A stretch of DNA of 64,000 nt from Stakelama portus. Lineage in GTDB: Bacteria; Pseudomonadota; Alphaproteobacteria; Sphingomonadales; Sphingomonadaceae. Below are positions 27,201 through 36,135 of this stretch, piece by piece. The notes beneath the pieces are model-generated. The model made no database searches and had not been told where the DNA came from. It saw only the letters and a program-made list of their open reading frames with translations. The position numbers were made by a program, and so were the translations under genes. Within the stretch, counting starts at the first letter, position 1; every line of letters begins with the position of its first letter. Location of the stretch: contig NZ_QFZL01000001.1 in assembly GCF_003171655.1 (NCBI RefSeq), forward strand, positions 1,054,001 to 1,118,000. Reading direction: 5' to 3'.

Positions 27201-30200
27201 GTCAAAGTTCACCGGCGGAATCGCCGGCGACTTAAGCGGTTCGCTGTCGCATGCGTCGTTCGATGGCACCATCACGCTCACGGATAACAACGCTTATGCC
27301 GGCGGCCTCGTCGGCGACGCGCGTGGGACGATCAGCGACAGTTTCGCCACCGGGCGAATCGACGCGCCGGGAACCAACAATATCGGTGGTCTTGTCGCCA
27401 TCTTGAGTGGAACGCTGAACCGGAACTGGGCAGCGATGACGATCAACGCCGGGTCGATCAACGTCGGCGCGCTGGTCGGCTATTCGGGCGTCGATGTCGG
27501 CACCAACTATTGGGATAGCGATGTCGCCGGCGTGGCCAACGGCATCGGCTATCTCCAATCGGGCCGCCGCAACGACACCGTTGCCCTGACGACGGCGCAG
27601 GCGCGCAGCGCGTCGAGCTATGCCGGGTTCGATTTCACCGACACCTGGTATCAGTCGGGCGACCTGCGCCCGATCCTGCGCAGCGAATTGGTTACACAGA
27701 ATGGCGTCGGCCAGATTTTCAACGTTCGCCAGCTCCAGCTGATGGATGCGAACTGGACCGGATCCTACGCCCTGATCGCCGATATCGATGCCTCGGCGAC
27801 GCAGGGGCTCGACGCGACGGGTGTCTGGTCCGCCGGCGGGTTCATCGGCATCGGCGACAACACGAGCAGCCTCGGCTTCGAGGGCGAGCTGGACGGTCGC
27901 GGGCACGCGATCACCGGGTTCAGCCAGGGTGCGACGAACGCACGCACCGGTGACTATCAGGGCATGTTCGCTCTCGTGTCGGGCCTTATCCACGACGTTT
28001 CGCTGAGCGGTACGAACAACAGCACGGCGCGCTATACCGGTGGCCTCGTCGCGCTCCTCTTCAAGAACGCCACGACCACCGGCACGGTGCGCAACGTCAC
28101 GTCGAACATGGATGTGACGGCGACGATCGGCTGGGCGGGCGGCATCGCGGGAATGGCGTCGGGGACGATCGAGAGCAGCAGCTCGGCCGGCGACGTGACA
28201 GGCGCAAGCGCCGGTGGCATCGTCGGATATCTCCAGACCGGGATCATCCGTACCAGCGCGGTTTCGGGCACCATCAGTTCAAACGGGAACACCGGCGGTT
28301 CGGTGGGCGGTCTCGTCGGCTATTTCAACAATGGCGAAGTCCGCGACGTCTATTTCGAGGGGACGGTGCAGAACACGGCGGGTCGCGGCGGCATGCTGTT
28401 CGGAACGCTGTTCGGCAGCTCGGCGCCGATTTCGGGCGTGTTCCTGAACGGCACGATCAACCCCTCTGCGCGCAATGGCATCGTAGCGAACAATACCGTC
28501 TTCGCCAGCAGCCCGATCCTGTACAATAGCGACAAGATCGACGCGTCGCTGGTGGCGTCGAACACGACGACGGCGGCGACGGGCTATACGACCGCGCAGC
28601 TTCAGGATCTGTCGACCTACCAGACCGTTTTTGCGGGCTTCGATTTCCAGAACGTCTGGGTTGCACCCAATCAGTCGGGACAGGGCGGCGATTCGACCGC
28701 GCATTTCGCGCAGCTACGATCGCTGAACGATGTCGTGGTGATCGGCGCGGACGGTCTGTTCCGCACCTATGGCAACAATAACGGCACGTTTGTCACCGAT
28801 TATTCCGGCCTTGGTGCCGACACCTATGTGCTGAACGCGGGGAGTGTCACGTCCGGCGCGGACACGACGTCGAACGTCGGCAGCTATGGCGCGACGATTT
28901 CCGGCACGACAACGACCGGCACGCCGCGCAAGCTGTATGTGGCCGATACCCTCACTGTTACCCCGCGGGTGCTCAACGTCACTGCCGATGCGCTCAGCCG
29001 TCTGTACGGCGAAGCCAACCCGGCGCTCACCTATACGGTCGGCGGCGATGGCCTCGTCAATGGCGATACCCTCTCCGGTGCACTCGCCACCTCGGCCACC
29101 ACCAGCAGCAATGTCGGTGCCTATGCCATCACCCAGGGCAACCTGGCAGCCGGCAGCAACTATACGTTCGCATTCACCGGGGCGAACCTCACCGTCACCC
29201 CGCGCGCGCTCAACGTCACTGCCGACGCGCTGAGCCGGCTGTACGGCGACGCCAACCCGGCGCTGACCTATACGGTCGGCGGCGACGGGCTGATCAACGG
29301 CGATACGCTGAGCGGATCGCTGGCAACCAGCGCCACCGCGACCAGCAATGTCGGTGCCTATGCCATCACCCAGGGCAACCTGGCAGCCGGCAGCAACTAT
29401 ACGCTGGCGTTCACTGGCGCGAACCTCACTGTTACCCCGCGTGCGCTCAACGTCACCGCCGACGCGCTGAGCCGGCTGTACGGCGAAGCCAACCCGGCAC
29501 TGACCTATACGGTCGGCGGCGACGGGCTGATCAATGGTGATACGCTGAGCGGCGCGCTGGCGACCAGCGCCACCGCGACCAGCAATGTCGGTGCCTATGC
29601 CATCACCCAGGGCAACCTGGCAGCCGGCAGCAACTATACGCTGGCGTTCACTGGCGCGAACCTCACCGTCACGCCGCGTGCGCTCAACGTCACTGCCGAT
29701 GCACTCAGCCGCCTCTATGGCGAAGCCAACCCGGCGCTGACCTATAGCGTCACCGGCGACGGGCTGGTCAACGGTGATACGCTCAGCGGATCGCTCGCCA
29801 CCTCGGCGACCACCAGCAGCAATGTCGGTGCCTATGCCATCACCCAGGGCAACCTGGCCGCCGGCAGCAACTATACGCTCGCGTTCACCGGGGCGAACCT
29901 CACCGTCACGCCGCGCGCACTCAACGTCACTGCGGACGCGCTCAGCCGGCTCTATGGCGAAGCCAACCCGGCGCTGACCTACACGGTCGGCGGCGACGGG
30001 CTGATCAACGGCGATACGCTGAGCGGATCGCTGGCGACCAACGCCACCACCAGCAGCAATGTCGGTGCCTATGCCATCACCCAGGGCGACCTGGCAGCCG
30101 GCAGCAACTATACGCTCGCGTTCAATGGCGCGAACCTCACCGTCACGCCGCGTGCCCTCAACGTCACTGCGGACGCGCTGAGCCGCCTCTATGGCGAAGC

Positions 30201-32706
30201 CAACCCCGCCCTCACCTATAGCGTCACCGGCGACGGGCTGATCAACGGCGATACGCTCAGCGGATCGCTCGCCACCTCGGCCACCACCAGCAGCAATGTC
30301 GGCGCCTACGCCATCACCCAGGGCAACCTGGCGGCCGGCAGCAACTATACGCTGGCGTTCACTGGCGCGAACCTCACCGTCACCCCGCGCGCGCTCAACG
30401 TCACTGCCGATGCGCTGAGCCGGTTGTACGGCGAAGCCAACCCGGCACTGACCTATACGGTCGGCGGCGATGGGCTGGTCAACGGCGATACGCTCAGCGG
30501 ATCGCTGGCGACCAACGCCACCACCAGCAGCAATGTCGGTGCCTATGCCATCACCCAGGGCGACCTGGCGGCCGGCAGCAACTATACGCTGGCGTTCACC
30601 GGGGCGAACCTCACCGTCACGCCGCGCGCCCTCAACGTCACTGCGGACGCGCTGAGCCGGTTGTACGGCGAGGCCAACCCGGCGCTCACCTATAGCGTCA
30701 CCGGCGACGGGCTGATCAATAGCGATACGCTCTCCGGTGCGCTCGCCACCAACGCCACCGCGACGAGCAATGTCGGGGCCTATGCCATCACCCAGGGCGA
30801 CCTGGCAGCTGGCAGCAATTACACGCTGGCGTTCACCGGGGCGAACCTGACCGTCACCCCGCGCGCGCTCAACGTGACTGCCGATGCACTCAGCCGGCTG
30901 TACGGCGAAGCCAACCCGGCGCTCACCTACACGGTCGGTGGCGACGGGCTCGTCAACGGCGATACGCTCAGCGGATCGCTGGCGACCAGCGCCACCGCGA
31001 CCAGCAATGTCGGCGCCTATGCCATCACCCAGGGCGACCTGGCGGCCGGCAGCAACTATACGCTGGCGTTCACCGGGGCGAACCTCACCGTCACGCCGCG
31101 CGCCCTCAACGTCACTGCGGACGCGCTTAGCCGGTTGTACGGCGAAGCCAACCCGGCGCTCACCTACAGCGTCACCGGCGACGGGCTGATCAACGGCGAT
31201 ACGCTGAGCGGCGCGCTCGCCACCAACGCCACCGCGACCAGCAATGTCGGTGCCTATGCCATCACCCAGGGCGACCTGGCAGCCGGCAGCAACTATACGC
31301 TCACGTTCACCGGGGCGAACCTCACCGTCACGCCGCGCGCCCTCAACGTCACTGCGGACGCGCTGAGCCGGTTGTACGGCGAGGCCAACCCCGCCCTCAC
31401 CTATAGCGTCACCGGCGACGGGCTGATCAACGGCGATACGCTGAGCGGTGCACTGGCGACCAACGCCACCGCGACCAGCAATGTCGGGGCCTATGCCATC
31501 ACCCAGGGCAACCTGGCAGCCGGCAGCAACTATACGCTGGCGTTCACCGGGGCCGATCTGACCGTTACCCCACGCGCACTCAACGTCACCGCCGATGCGC
31601 TCAGCCGCCTCTATGGCGACGCCAACCCGGCACTGACCTATACGGTCGGTGGCGACGGGCTGGTCAATGGCGATACGCTGAGCGGTGCACTGGCGACCAA
31701 CGCCACCGCGACCAGCAATGTCGGGGCCTATGCCATCACCCAGGGCAACCTGGCGGCCGGCAGCAACTATACGCTGGCGTTCACCGGGGCGAACCTCACC
31801 GTCACGCCGCGCGCGCTCAACGTCACCGCCGATGCGCTCAGCCGGCTGTACGGCGAAGCCAACCCCGCCCTCACCTACAGCGTCAATGGTGACGGGCTGA
31901 TCAACGGCGATACGCTCAGCGGTGCACTGGCGACCAACGCCACCGCGACCAGCAATGTCGGCGCCTATGCCATCACTCAGGGCAATCTGGCGGCTGGCAG
32001 CAACTATACGCTCGCGTTCACTGGCGCGAACCTCACCGTCACGCCGCGTGCGCTCAACGTCACTGCCGATGCGCTCAGCCGCCTCTATGGCGAGGCCAAC
32101 CCGGCGCTGACCTACAGTGTCGGCGGCGACGGCCTCGTCAACGGCGATACGCTCAGCGGATCGCTGGCGACCAACGCCACCACCAGCAGCAATGTCGGGG
32201 CCTACGCCATCACCCAGGGCGACCTGGCAGCTGGCAGCAATTACACGCTGGCGTTCACCGGGGCGAACCTGACCGTCACGCCGCGCGCGCTCAACGTGAC
32301 TGCCGATGCACTCAGCCGGCTGTACGGCGAAGCCAACCCGGCGCTCACCTATACGGTCGGCGGCGACGGGCTCGTCAATGGCGATACGCTCTCCGGTGCA
32401 CTCTCGACCGATGCGGAAAGGGGAAGTGCGCCTGGGGACTATCTCATAAATGAGGGGTCGCTCTACGCCGGGCCCAACTATTCAGTAACCTTCGAGCAGG
32501 GCATCCTGACGATCCGACCCACGGCTTCGGCATTTCGTCTGTATCCCCCCAGCGCATTGTTCCGGGATTTTCTGCAATATCGACTGGAATATCCGGATAT
32601 GCCGGAAGCCCGTTCTGCCGACTTCAGGAGCTTGGAAGCCGTGGGCTGCCTCGCCACTTTCAACGACGAATCGCCCGAGAAGGCGTCGGGATGGCGGTGC
32701 GAATGA
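24220..32706 (+). CDS. TpsA giant filamentous exoprotein with MBG-type repeats
   Basis: A 2828-residue secreted adhesin-like protein. A signal peptide (~residues 1-31, ending FAVQAQ) is followed by the haemagglutinin-type TPS secretion domain (residues ~32-290, with SVLLNRVTGDATSVIAGRL and VYLVNPNGIFI). Residues ~550-1510 contain three long modules (starting near 553, 840 and 1166), each with a LIADIDAS-like segment, a GH-x-ITG segment, GLUG-type GGLVG repeats and an FDFxxTWYQ ending. Residues 1580-2764 are fifteen 79-residue MBG_2-like repeats. A 64-residue tail with two cysteines ends the protein. TpsB upstream is its transporter. It probably acts as a long surface stalk. Confidence 0.92.
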   Translation: MMIKAPVKMARTLRISLLLGSALVPFAVQAQSLPAGGTVVRGSAEISASGNAMTITQNSDRAIINWQDFSIARDGSVDVRAPDANSVLLNRVTGDATSVIAGRLSANGQVYLVNPNGIFITETGSVNVGGFVASTLDIGDDAFMQGGALSFAGTGGSVVNAGEISIVRGGYAALMGGKVDNRGLILAPFGKVAMAGGDRATLDFGADGFLQVALSEGASASLTNSGSISARGGAVILSGGQARAAARNTVNLDGADAATSVSRSGSSVVLGGTISATDGGRVTVTGSDIVLESANIDVSGAAGGGAVRIGGDWHGEGTLSHAATVSVDATTMIRADATESGNGGDVVLWSDQRTDFAGTISARGAGGGNGGEAEVSSKGVLDYRGATDLRGAAFGTLLLDPRNITISTGADSGAAGFTASADDSVINATTLMNALKTANITVSTGATGTQAGNITVAAPITWSTNARLTLQAAGNIDINGAITAHAGTLDIKAGGTSGGSGAIDVARFVNSTGDWRQVGPGIASFHAADFRINGGSFMRALGGDGSAATPYRLTDIYGFQGIAGFASGNFTLANNIDASGTATWNSGSGFKRIDYGEDDNYDAIAFSGSIEGAGHSITGLRQTGGNVGIFYLFGGSLKNLVISGYDIDGTDSSGGAFAKTVLGADISNVHLDGSLHVQYYAGGFARTIQNSRLDGVSVMGDVRTNSSWGAGFSFDIIDSQISNFYVNTHITSTWAYGLSASVDDDYRATGTSVLSNGYVTGSTASSWRYVISRNRGTVEPTVYYNKTAYGSGPGTGLTIAQLRDPANLVGFDFNNTWYQAYDMLPILRGEAAPVAADGVYEISTLKQLQLINAAPSNDYRLIADIDMSPTDGSDPNSIWGPGGWVPLSHEAGFDGGLHMLSNLTIDRATAPDQALFSRATGAISNLRLENVSVTGENYSSALIGTLDSGGTASNIWVSGSVTSVGGVAAAGSGGMFARLRGSADNVHFSGTITASKFTGGIAGDLSGSLSHASFDGTITLTDNNAYAGGLVGDARGTISDSFATGRIDAPGTNNIGGLVAILSGTLNRNWAAMTINAGSINVGALVGYSGVDVGTNYWDSDVAGVANGIGYLQSGRRNDTVALTTAQARSASSYAGFDFTDTWYQSGDLRPILRSELVTQNGVGQIFNVRQLQLMDANWTGSYALIADIDASATQGLDATGVWSAGGFIGIGDNTSSLGFEGELDGRGHAITGFSQGATNARTGDYQGMFALVSGLIHDVSLSGTNNSTARYTGGLVALLFKNATTTGTVRNVTSNMDVTATIGWAGGIAGMASGTIESSSSAGDVTGASAGGIVGYLQTGIIRTSAVSGTISSNGNTGGSVGGLVGYFNNGEVRDVYFEGTVQNTAGRGGMLFGTLFGSSAPISGVFLNGTINPSARNGIVANNTVFASSPILYNSDKIDASLVASNTTTAATGYTTAQLQDLSTYQTVFAGFDFQNVWVAPNQSGQGGDSTAHFAQLRSLNDVVVIGADGLFRTYGNNNGTFVTDYSGLGADTYVLNAGSVTSGADTTSNVGSYGATISGTTTTGTPRKLYVADTLTVTPRVLNVTADALSRLYGEANPALTYTVGGDGLVNGDTLSGALATSATTSSNVGAYAITQGNLAAGSNYTFAFTGANLTVTPRALNVTADALSRLYGDANPALTYTVGGDGLINGDTLSGSLATSATATSNVGAYAITQGNLAAGSNYTLAFTGANLTVTPRALNVTADALSRLYGEANPALTYTVGGDGLINGDTLSGALATSATATSNVGAYAITQGNLAAGSNYTLAFTGANLTVTPRALNVTADALSRLYGEANPALTYSVTGDGLVNGDTLSGSLATSATTSSNVGAYAITQGNLAAGSNYTLAFTGANLTVTPRALNVTADALSRLYGEANPALTYTVGGDGLINGDTLSGSLATNATTSSNVGAYAITQGDLAAGSNYTLAFNGANLTVTPRALNVTADALSRLYGEANPALTYSVTGDGLINGDTLSGSLATSATTSSNVGAYAITQGNLAAGSNYTLAFTGANLTVTPRALNVTADALSRLYGEANPALTYTVGGDGLVNGDTLSGSLATNATTSSNVGAYAITQGDLAAGSNYTLAFTGANLTVTPRALNVTADALSRLYGEANPALTYSVTGDGLINSDTLSGALATNATATSNVGAYAITQGDLAAGSNYTLAFTGANLTVTPRALNVTADALSRLYGEANPALTYTVGGDGLVNGDTLSGSLATSATATSNVGAYAITQGDLAAGSNYTLAFTGANLTVTPRALNVTADALSRLYGEANPALTYSVTGDGLINGDTLSGALATNATATSNVGAYAITQGDLAAGSNYTLTFTGANLTVTPRALNVTADALSRLYGEANPALTYSVTGDGLINGDTLSGALATNATATSNVGAYAITQGNLAAGSNYTLAFTGADLTVTPRALNVTADALSRLYGDANPALTYTVGGDGLVNGDTLSGALATNATATSNVGAYAITQGNLAAGSNYTLAFTGANLTVTPRALNVTADALSRLYGEANPALTYSVNGDGLINGDTLSGALATNATATSNVGAYAITQGNLAAGSNYTLAFTGANLTVTPRALNVTADALSRLYGEANPALTYSVGGDGLVNGDTLSGSLATNATTSSNVGAYAITQGDLAAGSNYTLAFTGANLTVTPRALNVTADALSRLYGEANPALTYTVGGDGLVNGDTLSGALSTDAERGSAPGDYLINEGSLYAGPNYSVTFEQGILTIRPTASAFRLYPPSALFRDFLQYRLEYPDMPEARSADFRSLEAVGCLATFNDESPEKASGWRCE
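28957..32511 (+). repeat. Fifteen tandem 237-bp repeats inside tpsA
   Basis: The array is exactly 15 x 237 bp, each unit coding 79 residues (VTPRALNVTADALSRLYG, ANPALTY, GDGL-NGDTLSG, SNVGAYAITQG, LAAGSNYTLAF). Units 1-14 are nearly identical; unit 15 diverges after LSGAL. Variation is limited to a few sites: TVGG or SVTG/SVNG/SVGG, SGSL or SGAL, SATTSS/SATATS/NATTSS/NATATS, and GNL or GDL, combined in different ways from unit to unit. The array is coding and contiguous, so it is not CRISPR. Confidence 0.95.
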
Positions 32707-32833
32707 GCTCCGAGAGTTGTTTTAAGACACTCAGGCGCCTGCAGCGGGGCCAGCCGGCAGAAACATCGTCTAGGACATGCGAGAATATCCAACGATTTTA
32801 ATGGTATCCATGACGGTATAGACGACGTCGACT

Positions 32834-32855
32834 CCCCTAGGGGCCACCAGCGATT
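32834..32855 (+). repeat. Direct repeat, right copy flanking the TPS locus
   Basis: Begins with the palindrome CCCCTAGGGG and ends ACCAGCGATT; 19 of 22 bases match 21165-21186. It lies in the 210-bp gap between tpsA and dnaE2. Confidence 0.3.
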
Positions 32856-32916
32856 TGGCGGCTTGCCTGTAAATCTGCGGTCGGATCGCCGCTACATCGT
32901 TCCGCCATCGCTGGGA

Positions 32917-35900
32917 TCAGTGGAAATCCCGCGATTTTGGCAGAATGCGGACGTTGCGTGGGTGCTGGGGGTGTAGGAATTCGTCGGCGCGGGAGAGGAG
33001 CGGGTCGGGATTGTGCGTCTCCGACAGGCGCGTGAGTTCGGCGGTGCGATCATGGATGCGTTGCGCCATCACGTGAATGACGCCCTCGGGGCTTTTTTGC
33101 ACCTCGCCTTCGACCAGCATCAGCCGGGCGGCCATGACTTCGCGTCGAAACCGCTCGAACAGCCGCGCCCATATGACGATATTGGCGATGCCCCCTTCAT
33201 CCTCCAGCGTCACGAAGATCGCATTGCCCTTGCCGGGCCGCTGGCGCACCAGAACCACGCCCGCCACTGTCACCCGGCACCCGTTGCGTGCCTGTATCAG
33301 CGATGCGTTGGGCAGCGCGCCTTCGCCATCGAACAGCGGTCGCAGGAACGTCATCGGATGCGCCTTCAGCGACAGGCGGATCGTCTGATAATCGGCGGCC
33401 ACCTGTTCGCTGAGCGTCATGGCCGACAGGTTCGCAGCGGGTTCCGCACCCAGTTCGCAGGCATCGGCAGCCGCGAAGAGCGGCAGGTCCCCCACCGGCA
33501 TGCGTCGCGCCTCCCACAGCCCCTCGCGCCGGTCGAGCGCGATCGAGCCCAGTGCATCGGCATCGGCAAGCAGGCTGAGCGCTCGTTGCGGCAGATGTGC
33601 CTTGCGGCCCAGTTGCTCGACCCCCGCATGCGGACGCGTGCGGGCGATCGCATCGGCCCAGTCCTGCCTGAAACCGGAAATCTGGCGCATGCCCAGCCGA
33701 AGCGCGAGCCCGGCGCCCGCCATAGGTTCCAGGCTGTTGTCCCATTCGCTGTGATTGATGTCGACCGGGCGCACCTCAACCCCATGATCGCGTGCATCGC
33801 GGACGATTTGCGCGGGCGCGTAAAATCCCATCGGCTGTGCATTGAGCAATGCTGCCGCAAAGATCGCCGGATAGCGGCACTTGATATATGCCGACACCCA
33901 GACCAGCCGGGCAAAGGCCAGCGCATGGCTTTCGGGAAAGCCATAGCTGCCGAACCCCTCGATCTGCTTGAAACAGCGTTCGGCGAAATCCCGTTCATAT
34001 CCGCGACGCACCATGCCGCCGACCATCTTTTCGCGAAACTGATCGATCGTGCCGAGATTGCGGAACGTGGCCATGGCACGCCGCAGCTTGTTCGCTTCGG
34101 CAGGCGAGAATTCGGCGGCGACGATCGCGAGTTTCATCGCCTGTTCCTGAAACAGCGGCACGCCGTTGGTCTTGCCCAGCAGGCTGCGTAGTTCGTCGGG
34201 GTCGTGCGGTGGTTTGGGCGAAGGATATTCGACCTTTTCGGTCCCTTGTCGCCTGCGCAGATAGGGATGGACCATATCGCCCTGGATCGGCCCAGGTCGC
34301 ACGATCGCCACCTGGATGACGAGGTCGTAAAATTCGCGGGGCCTGAGCCGCGGCAGCATGTTCATCTGCGCCCTGCTCTCGACCTGGAACACGCCGATGC
34401 TGTCGCCGTGCTGAAGCATAGCAAACACGTCCGGCGCATCGCCGGGGACATTGTCGAGCGTATATTGCCTGCCGATATGCGTATCGATCATCGCAAACGC
34501 CTTGCGGATGCAGGTCAGCATGCCGAGCGCCAGCACATCGACCTTCATCAGCCCCAGCGCGTCGATATCGTCCTTGTCCCATTCGATGAAGGTCCGGTCC
34601 TTCATCGCCGCATTGTGGATCGGCACGGTTTCGTCCAGCCGGTCCTGCGTCAGCACGAACCCGCCGACATGCTGTGACAAATGGCGCGGGAAACGCAGGA
34701 TTTCCTGCGTAAAGCGATTGACGCGCGCGATCGCCGGATTGTCGGGGTCCAGACCACCCTCGACACAGCGTTGACGGTCATAGGTCGCGGCATGGCTGCC
34801 CCATACCGTACTCGCCAGCCGGGCCGTGATATCCTCGCTCAGCCCAAGCGCCTTGCCCACTTCGCGCACGGCGCTGCGCGGGCGATAATGGATGACGGTG
34901 GCGGCAATACCGGCACGGTGGCGGCCATAGCGTTTATACACATATTGCATCACTTCCTCGCGCCGCTCATGCTCGAAATCGACGTCGATATCGGGCGGCT
35001 CGCGGCGTTCGGGTGAGATGAAGCGCGAAAAGAGCAGATTATGCTCGGCCGGATCGACCGCCGTGATGCCGAGCACGAAACAGACCGCCGAATTGGCCGC
35101 GCTGCCGCGTCCCTGACACAATATGCCCTGGCTCTGCGCAAACCGGACGATGTCGTGAACGGTCAGGAAATAGGGCGCGTATCGCGCAGCGGCGATGATC
35201 TCCAGTTCCTCGTGCAGCAACGCTTCGAGTTTCGCAGGCACGCCATCGGGCCAGCGTTCCTGTGCGCGCATCCATACCAGATCGGTCAGCCAGCCCTGCG
35301 GGGTATAGCCGGGCGGCACCGGTTCGTGCGGATATTCATATTTCAGATCGTCGAGCGTGAAGGCGATGCGACCGAGAAACTCCGGGATTTCCGCCAGCGT
35401 TTGCGGCGCGGCGGCGAACAGGCGCGCCATTTCCCCGGGCGATTTCAAGTGACGCTCGGCATTGACGGCAAGCTTGCGCCCGGCGGCCTGCACCGTCGTC
35501 TTCAGGCGGATCGCGGTCAGGATGTCGTGCAGCGGGCGCGCTTGCGGCGTTGCATAAAGCGCATCGTTGAGCGCGATCAGCGGTATCCCGGCCCGATCCG
35601 CCTGTTCGCGCAGCGCCGCCAGCTTTCGGGCGTCCCGGCCGTTTCGCAACATCGTTGCGCCCAGCCACAACCGTCCGGAAAAAGTTCGGGACAGATCGTG
35701 CAGCGACGCGTCCGTCACCGGCGGGATCAGGATCAGCAGCAAATCCTCATGAAAGCGGATCAGATCCGCCACATGCAGGATGCAATCGCCCTTTTTCGCG
35801 CGCAGATTGCCGGTGGTGAGCAGCCGCGTCAGCCGCCCCCAGCCGCGCCGCGTCATCGGATAGGCCAGCATGTCCGGCGTGCCATCGGCAAAGGCCAGTC

Positions 35901-36135
35901 GCGCGCCGACCACCAGCTTGAAATCGGGAACCGCATAGCCTGCTTCGGCTGCGTCCTCGCGCGCCTGGCGAAGCGCGACATGGGCACGGACGACCCCGGC
36001 AACGGTGTTGCGATCGGCTATGCCGATACCGCAATGCCCCAGCGCGATCGCAGTCGCCACCATCTCTTCCGCCGCGCTTGCCCCGCGCAGAAAAGAGAAA
36101 TTGGTCGCCGCCGCCAGTTCCGCATAGCCGCTCAT
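32917..36135 (-). CDS. dnaE2: Error-prone DNA polymerase DnaE2 (ImuC)
   Basis: A 1072-residue C-family polymerase of the mutasome type. The N-terminal PHP domain starts YAELAAATNFSFLRGASAAEE. The catalytic palm carries CQGRGSAANSAVCFVLGIT and PDIDVDFEHERREEV (acidic residues). An OB-fold lies near the C terminus, and the protein ends with the family tail HPRNVRILPKSRDFH. It carries out SOS translesion synthesis with ImuA and ImuB. The ATG at 36135 overlaps the imuB stop by four bases (ATGA). The longer upstream open frame lies inside imuB and lacks family sequence. Confidence 0.95.
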   Translation of the reverse strand: MSGYAELAAATNFSFLRGASAAEEMVATAIALGHCGIGIADRNTVAGVVRAHVALRQAREDAAEAGYAVPDFKLVVGARLAFADGTPDMLAYPMTRRGWGRLTRLLTTGNLRAKKGDCILHVADLIRFHEDLLLILIPPVTDASLHDLSRTFSGRLWLGATMLRNGRDARKLAALREQADRAGIPLIALNDALYATPQARPLHDILTAIRLKTTVQAAGRKLAVNAERHLKSPGEMARLFAAAPQTLAEIPEFLGRIAFTLDDLKYEYPHEPVPPGYTPQGWLTDLVWMRAQERWPDGVPAKLEALLHEELEIIAAARYAPYFLTVHDIVRFAQSQGILCQGRGSAANSAVCFVLGITAVDPAEHNLLFSRFISPERREPPDIDVDFEHERREEVMQYVYKRYGRHRAGIAATVIHYRPRSAVREVGKALGLSEDITARLASTVWGSHAATYDRQRCVEGGLDPDNPAIARVNRFTQEILRFPRHLSQHVGGFVLTQDRLDETVPIHNAAMKDRTFIEWDKDDIDALGLMKVDVLALGMLTCIRKAFAMIDTHIGRQYTLDNVPGDAPDVFAMLQHGDSIGVFQVESRAQMNMLPRLRPREFYDLVIQVAIVRPGPIQGDMVHPYLRRRQGTEKVEYPSPKPPHDPDELRSLLGKTNGVPLFQEQAMKLAIVAAEFSPAEANKLRRAMATFRNLGTIDQFREKMVGGMVRRGYERDFAERCFKQIEGFGSYGFPESHALAFARLVWVSAYIKCRYPAIFAAALLNAQPMGFYAPAQIVRDARDHGVEVRPVDINHSEWDNSLEPMAGAGLALRLGMRQISGFRQDWADAIARTRPHAGVEQLGRKAHLPQRALSLLADADALGSIALDRREGLWEARRMPVGDLPLFAAADACELGAEPAANLSAMTLSEQVAADYQTIRLSLKAHPMTFLRPLFDGEGALPNASLIQARNGCRVTVAGVVLVRQRPGKGNAIFVTLEDEGGIANIVIWARLFERFRREVMAARLMLVEGEVQKSPEGVIHVMAQRIHDRTAELTRLSETHNPDPLLSRADEFLHPQHPRNVRILPKSRDFH

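Noticed and set aside
28957..32511. CRISPR-like regular repeat array
   Set aside because: The units are 237 bp, contiguous, in frame and protein-coding; there are no short repeats with unique spacers and no cas genes.
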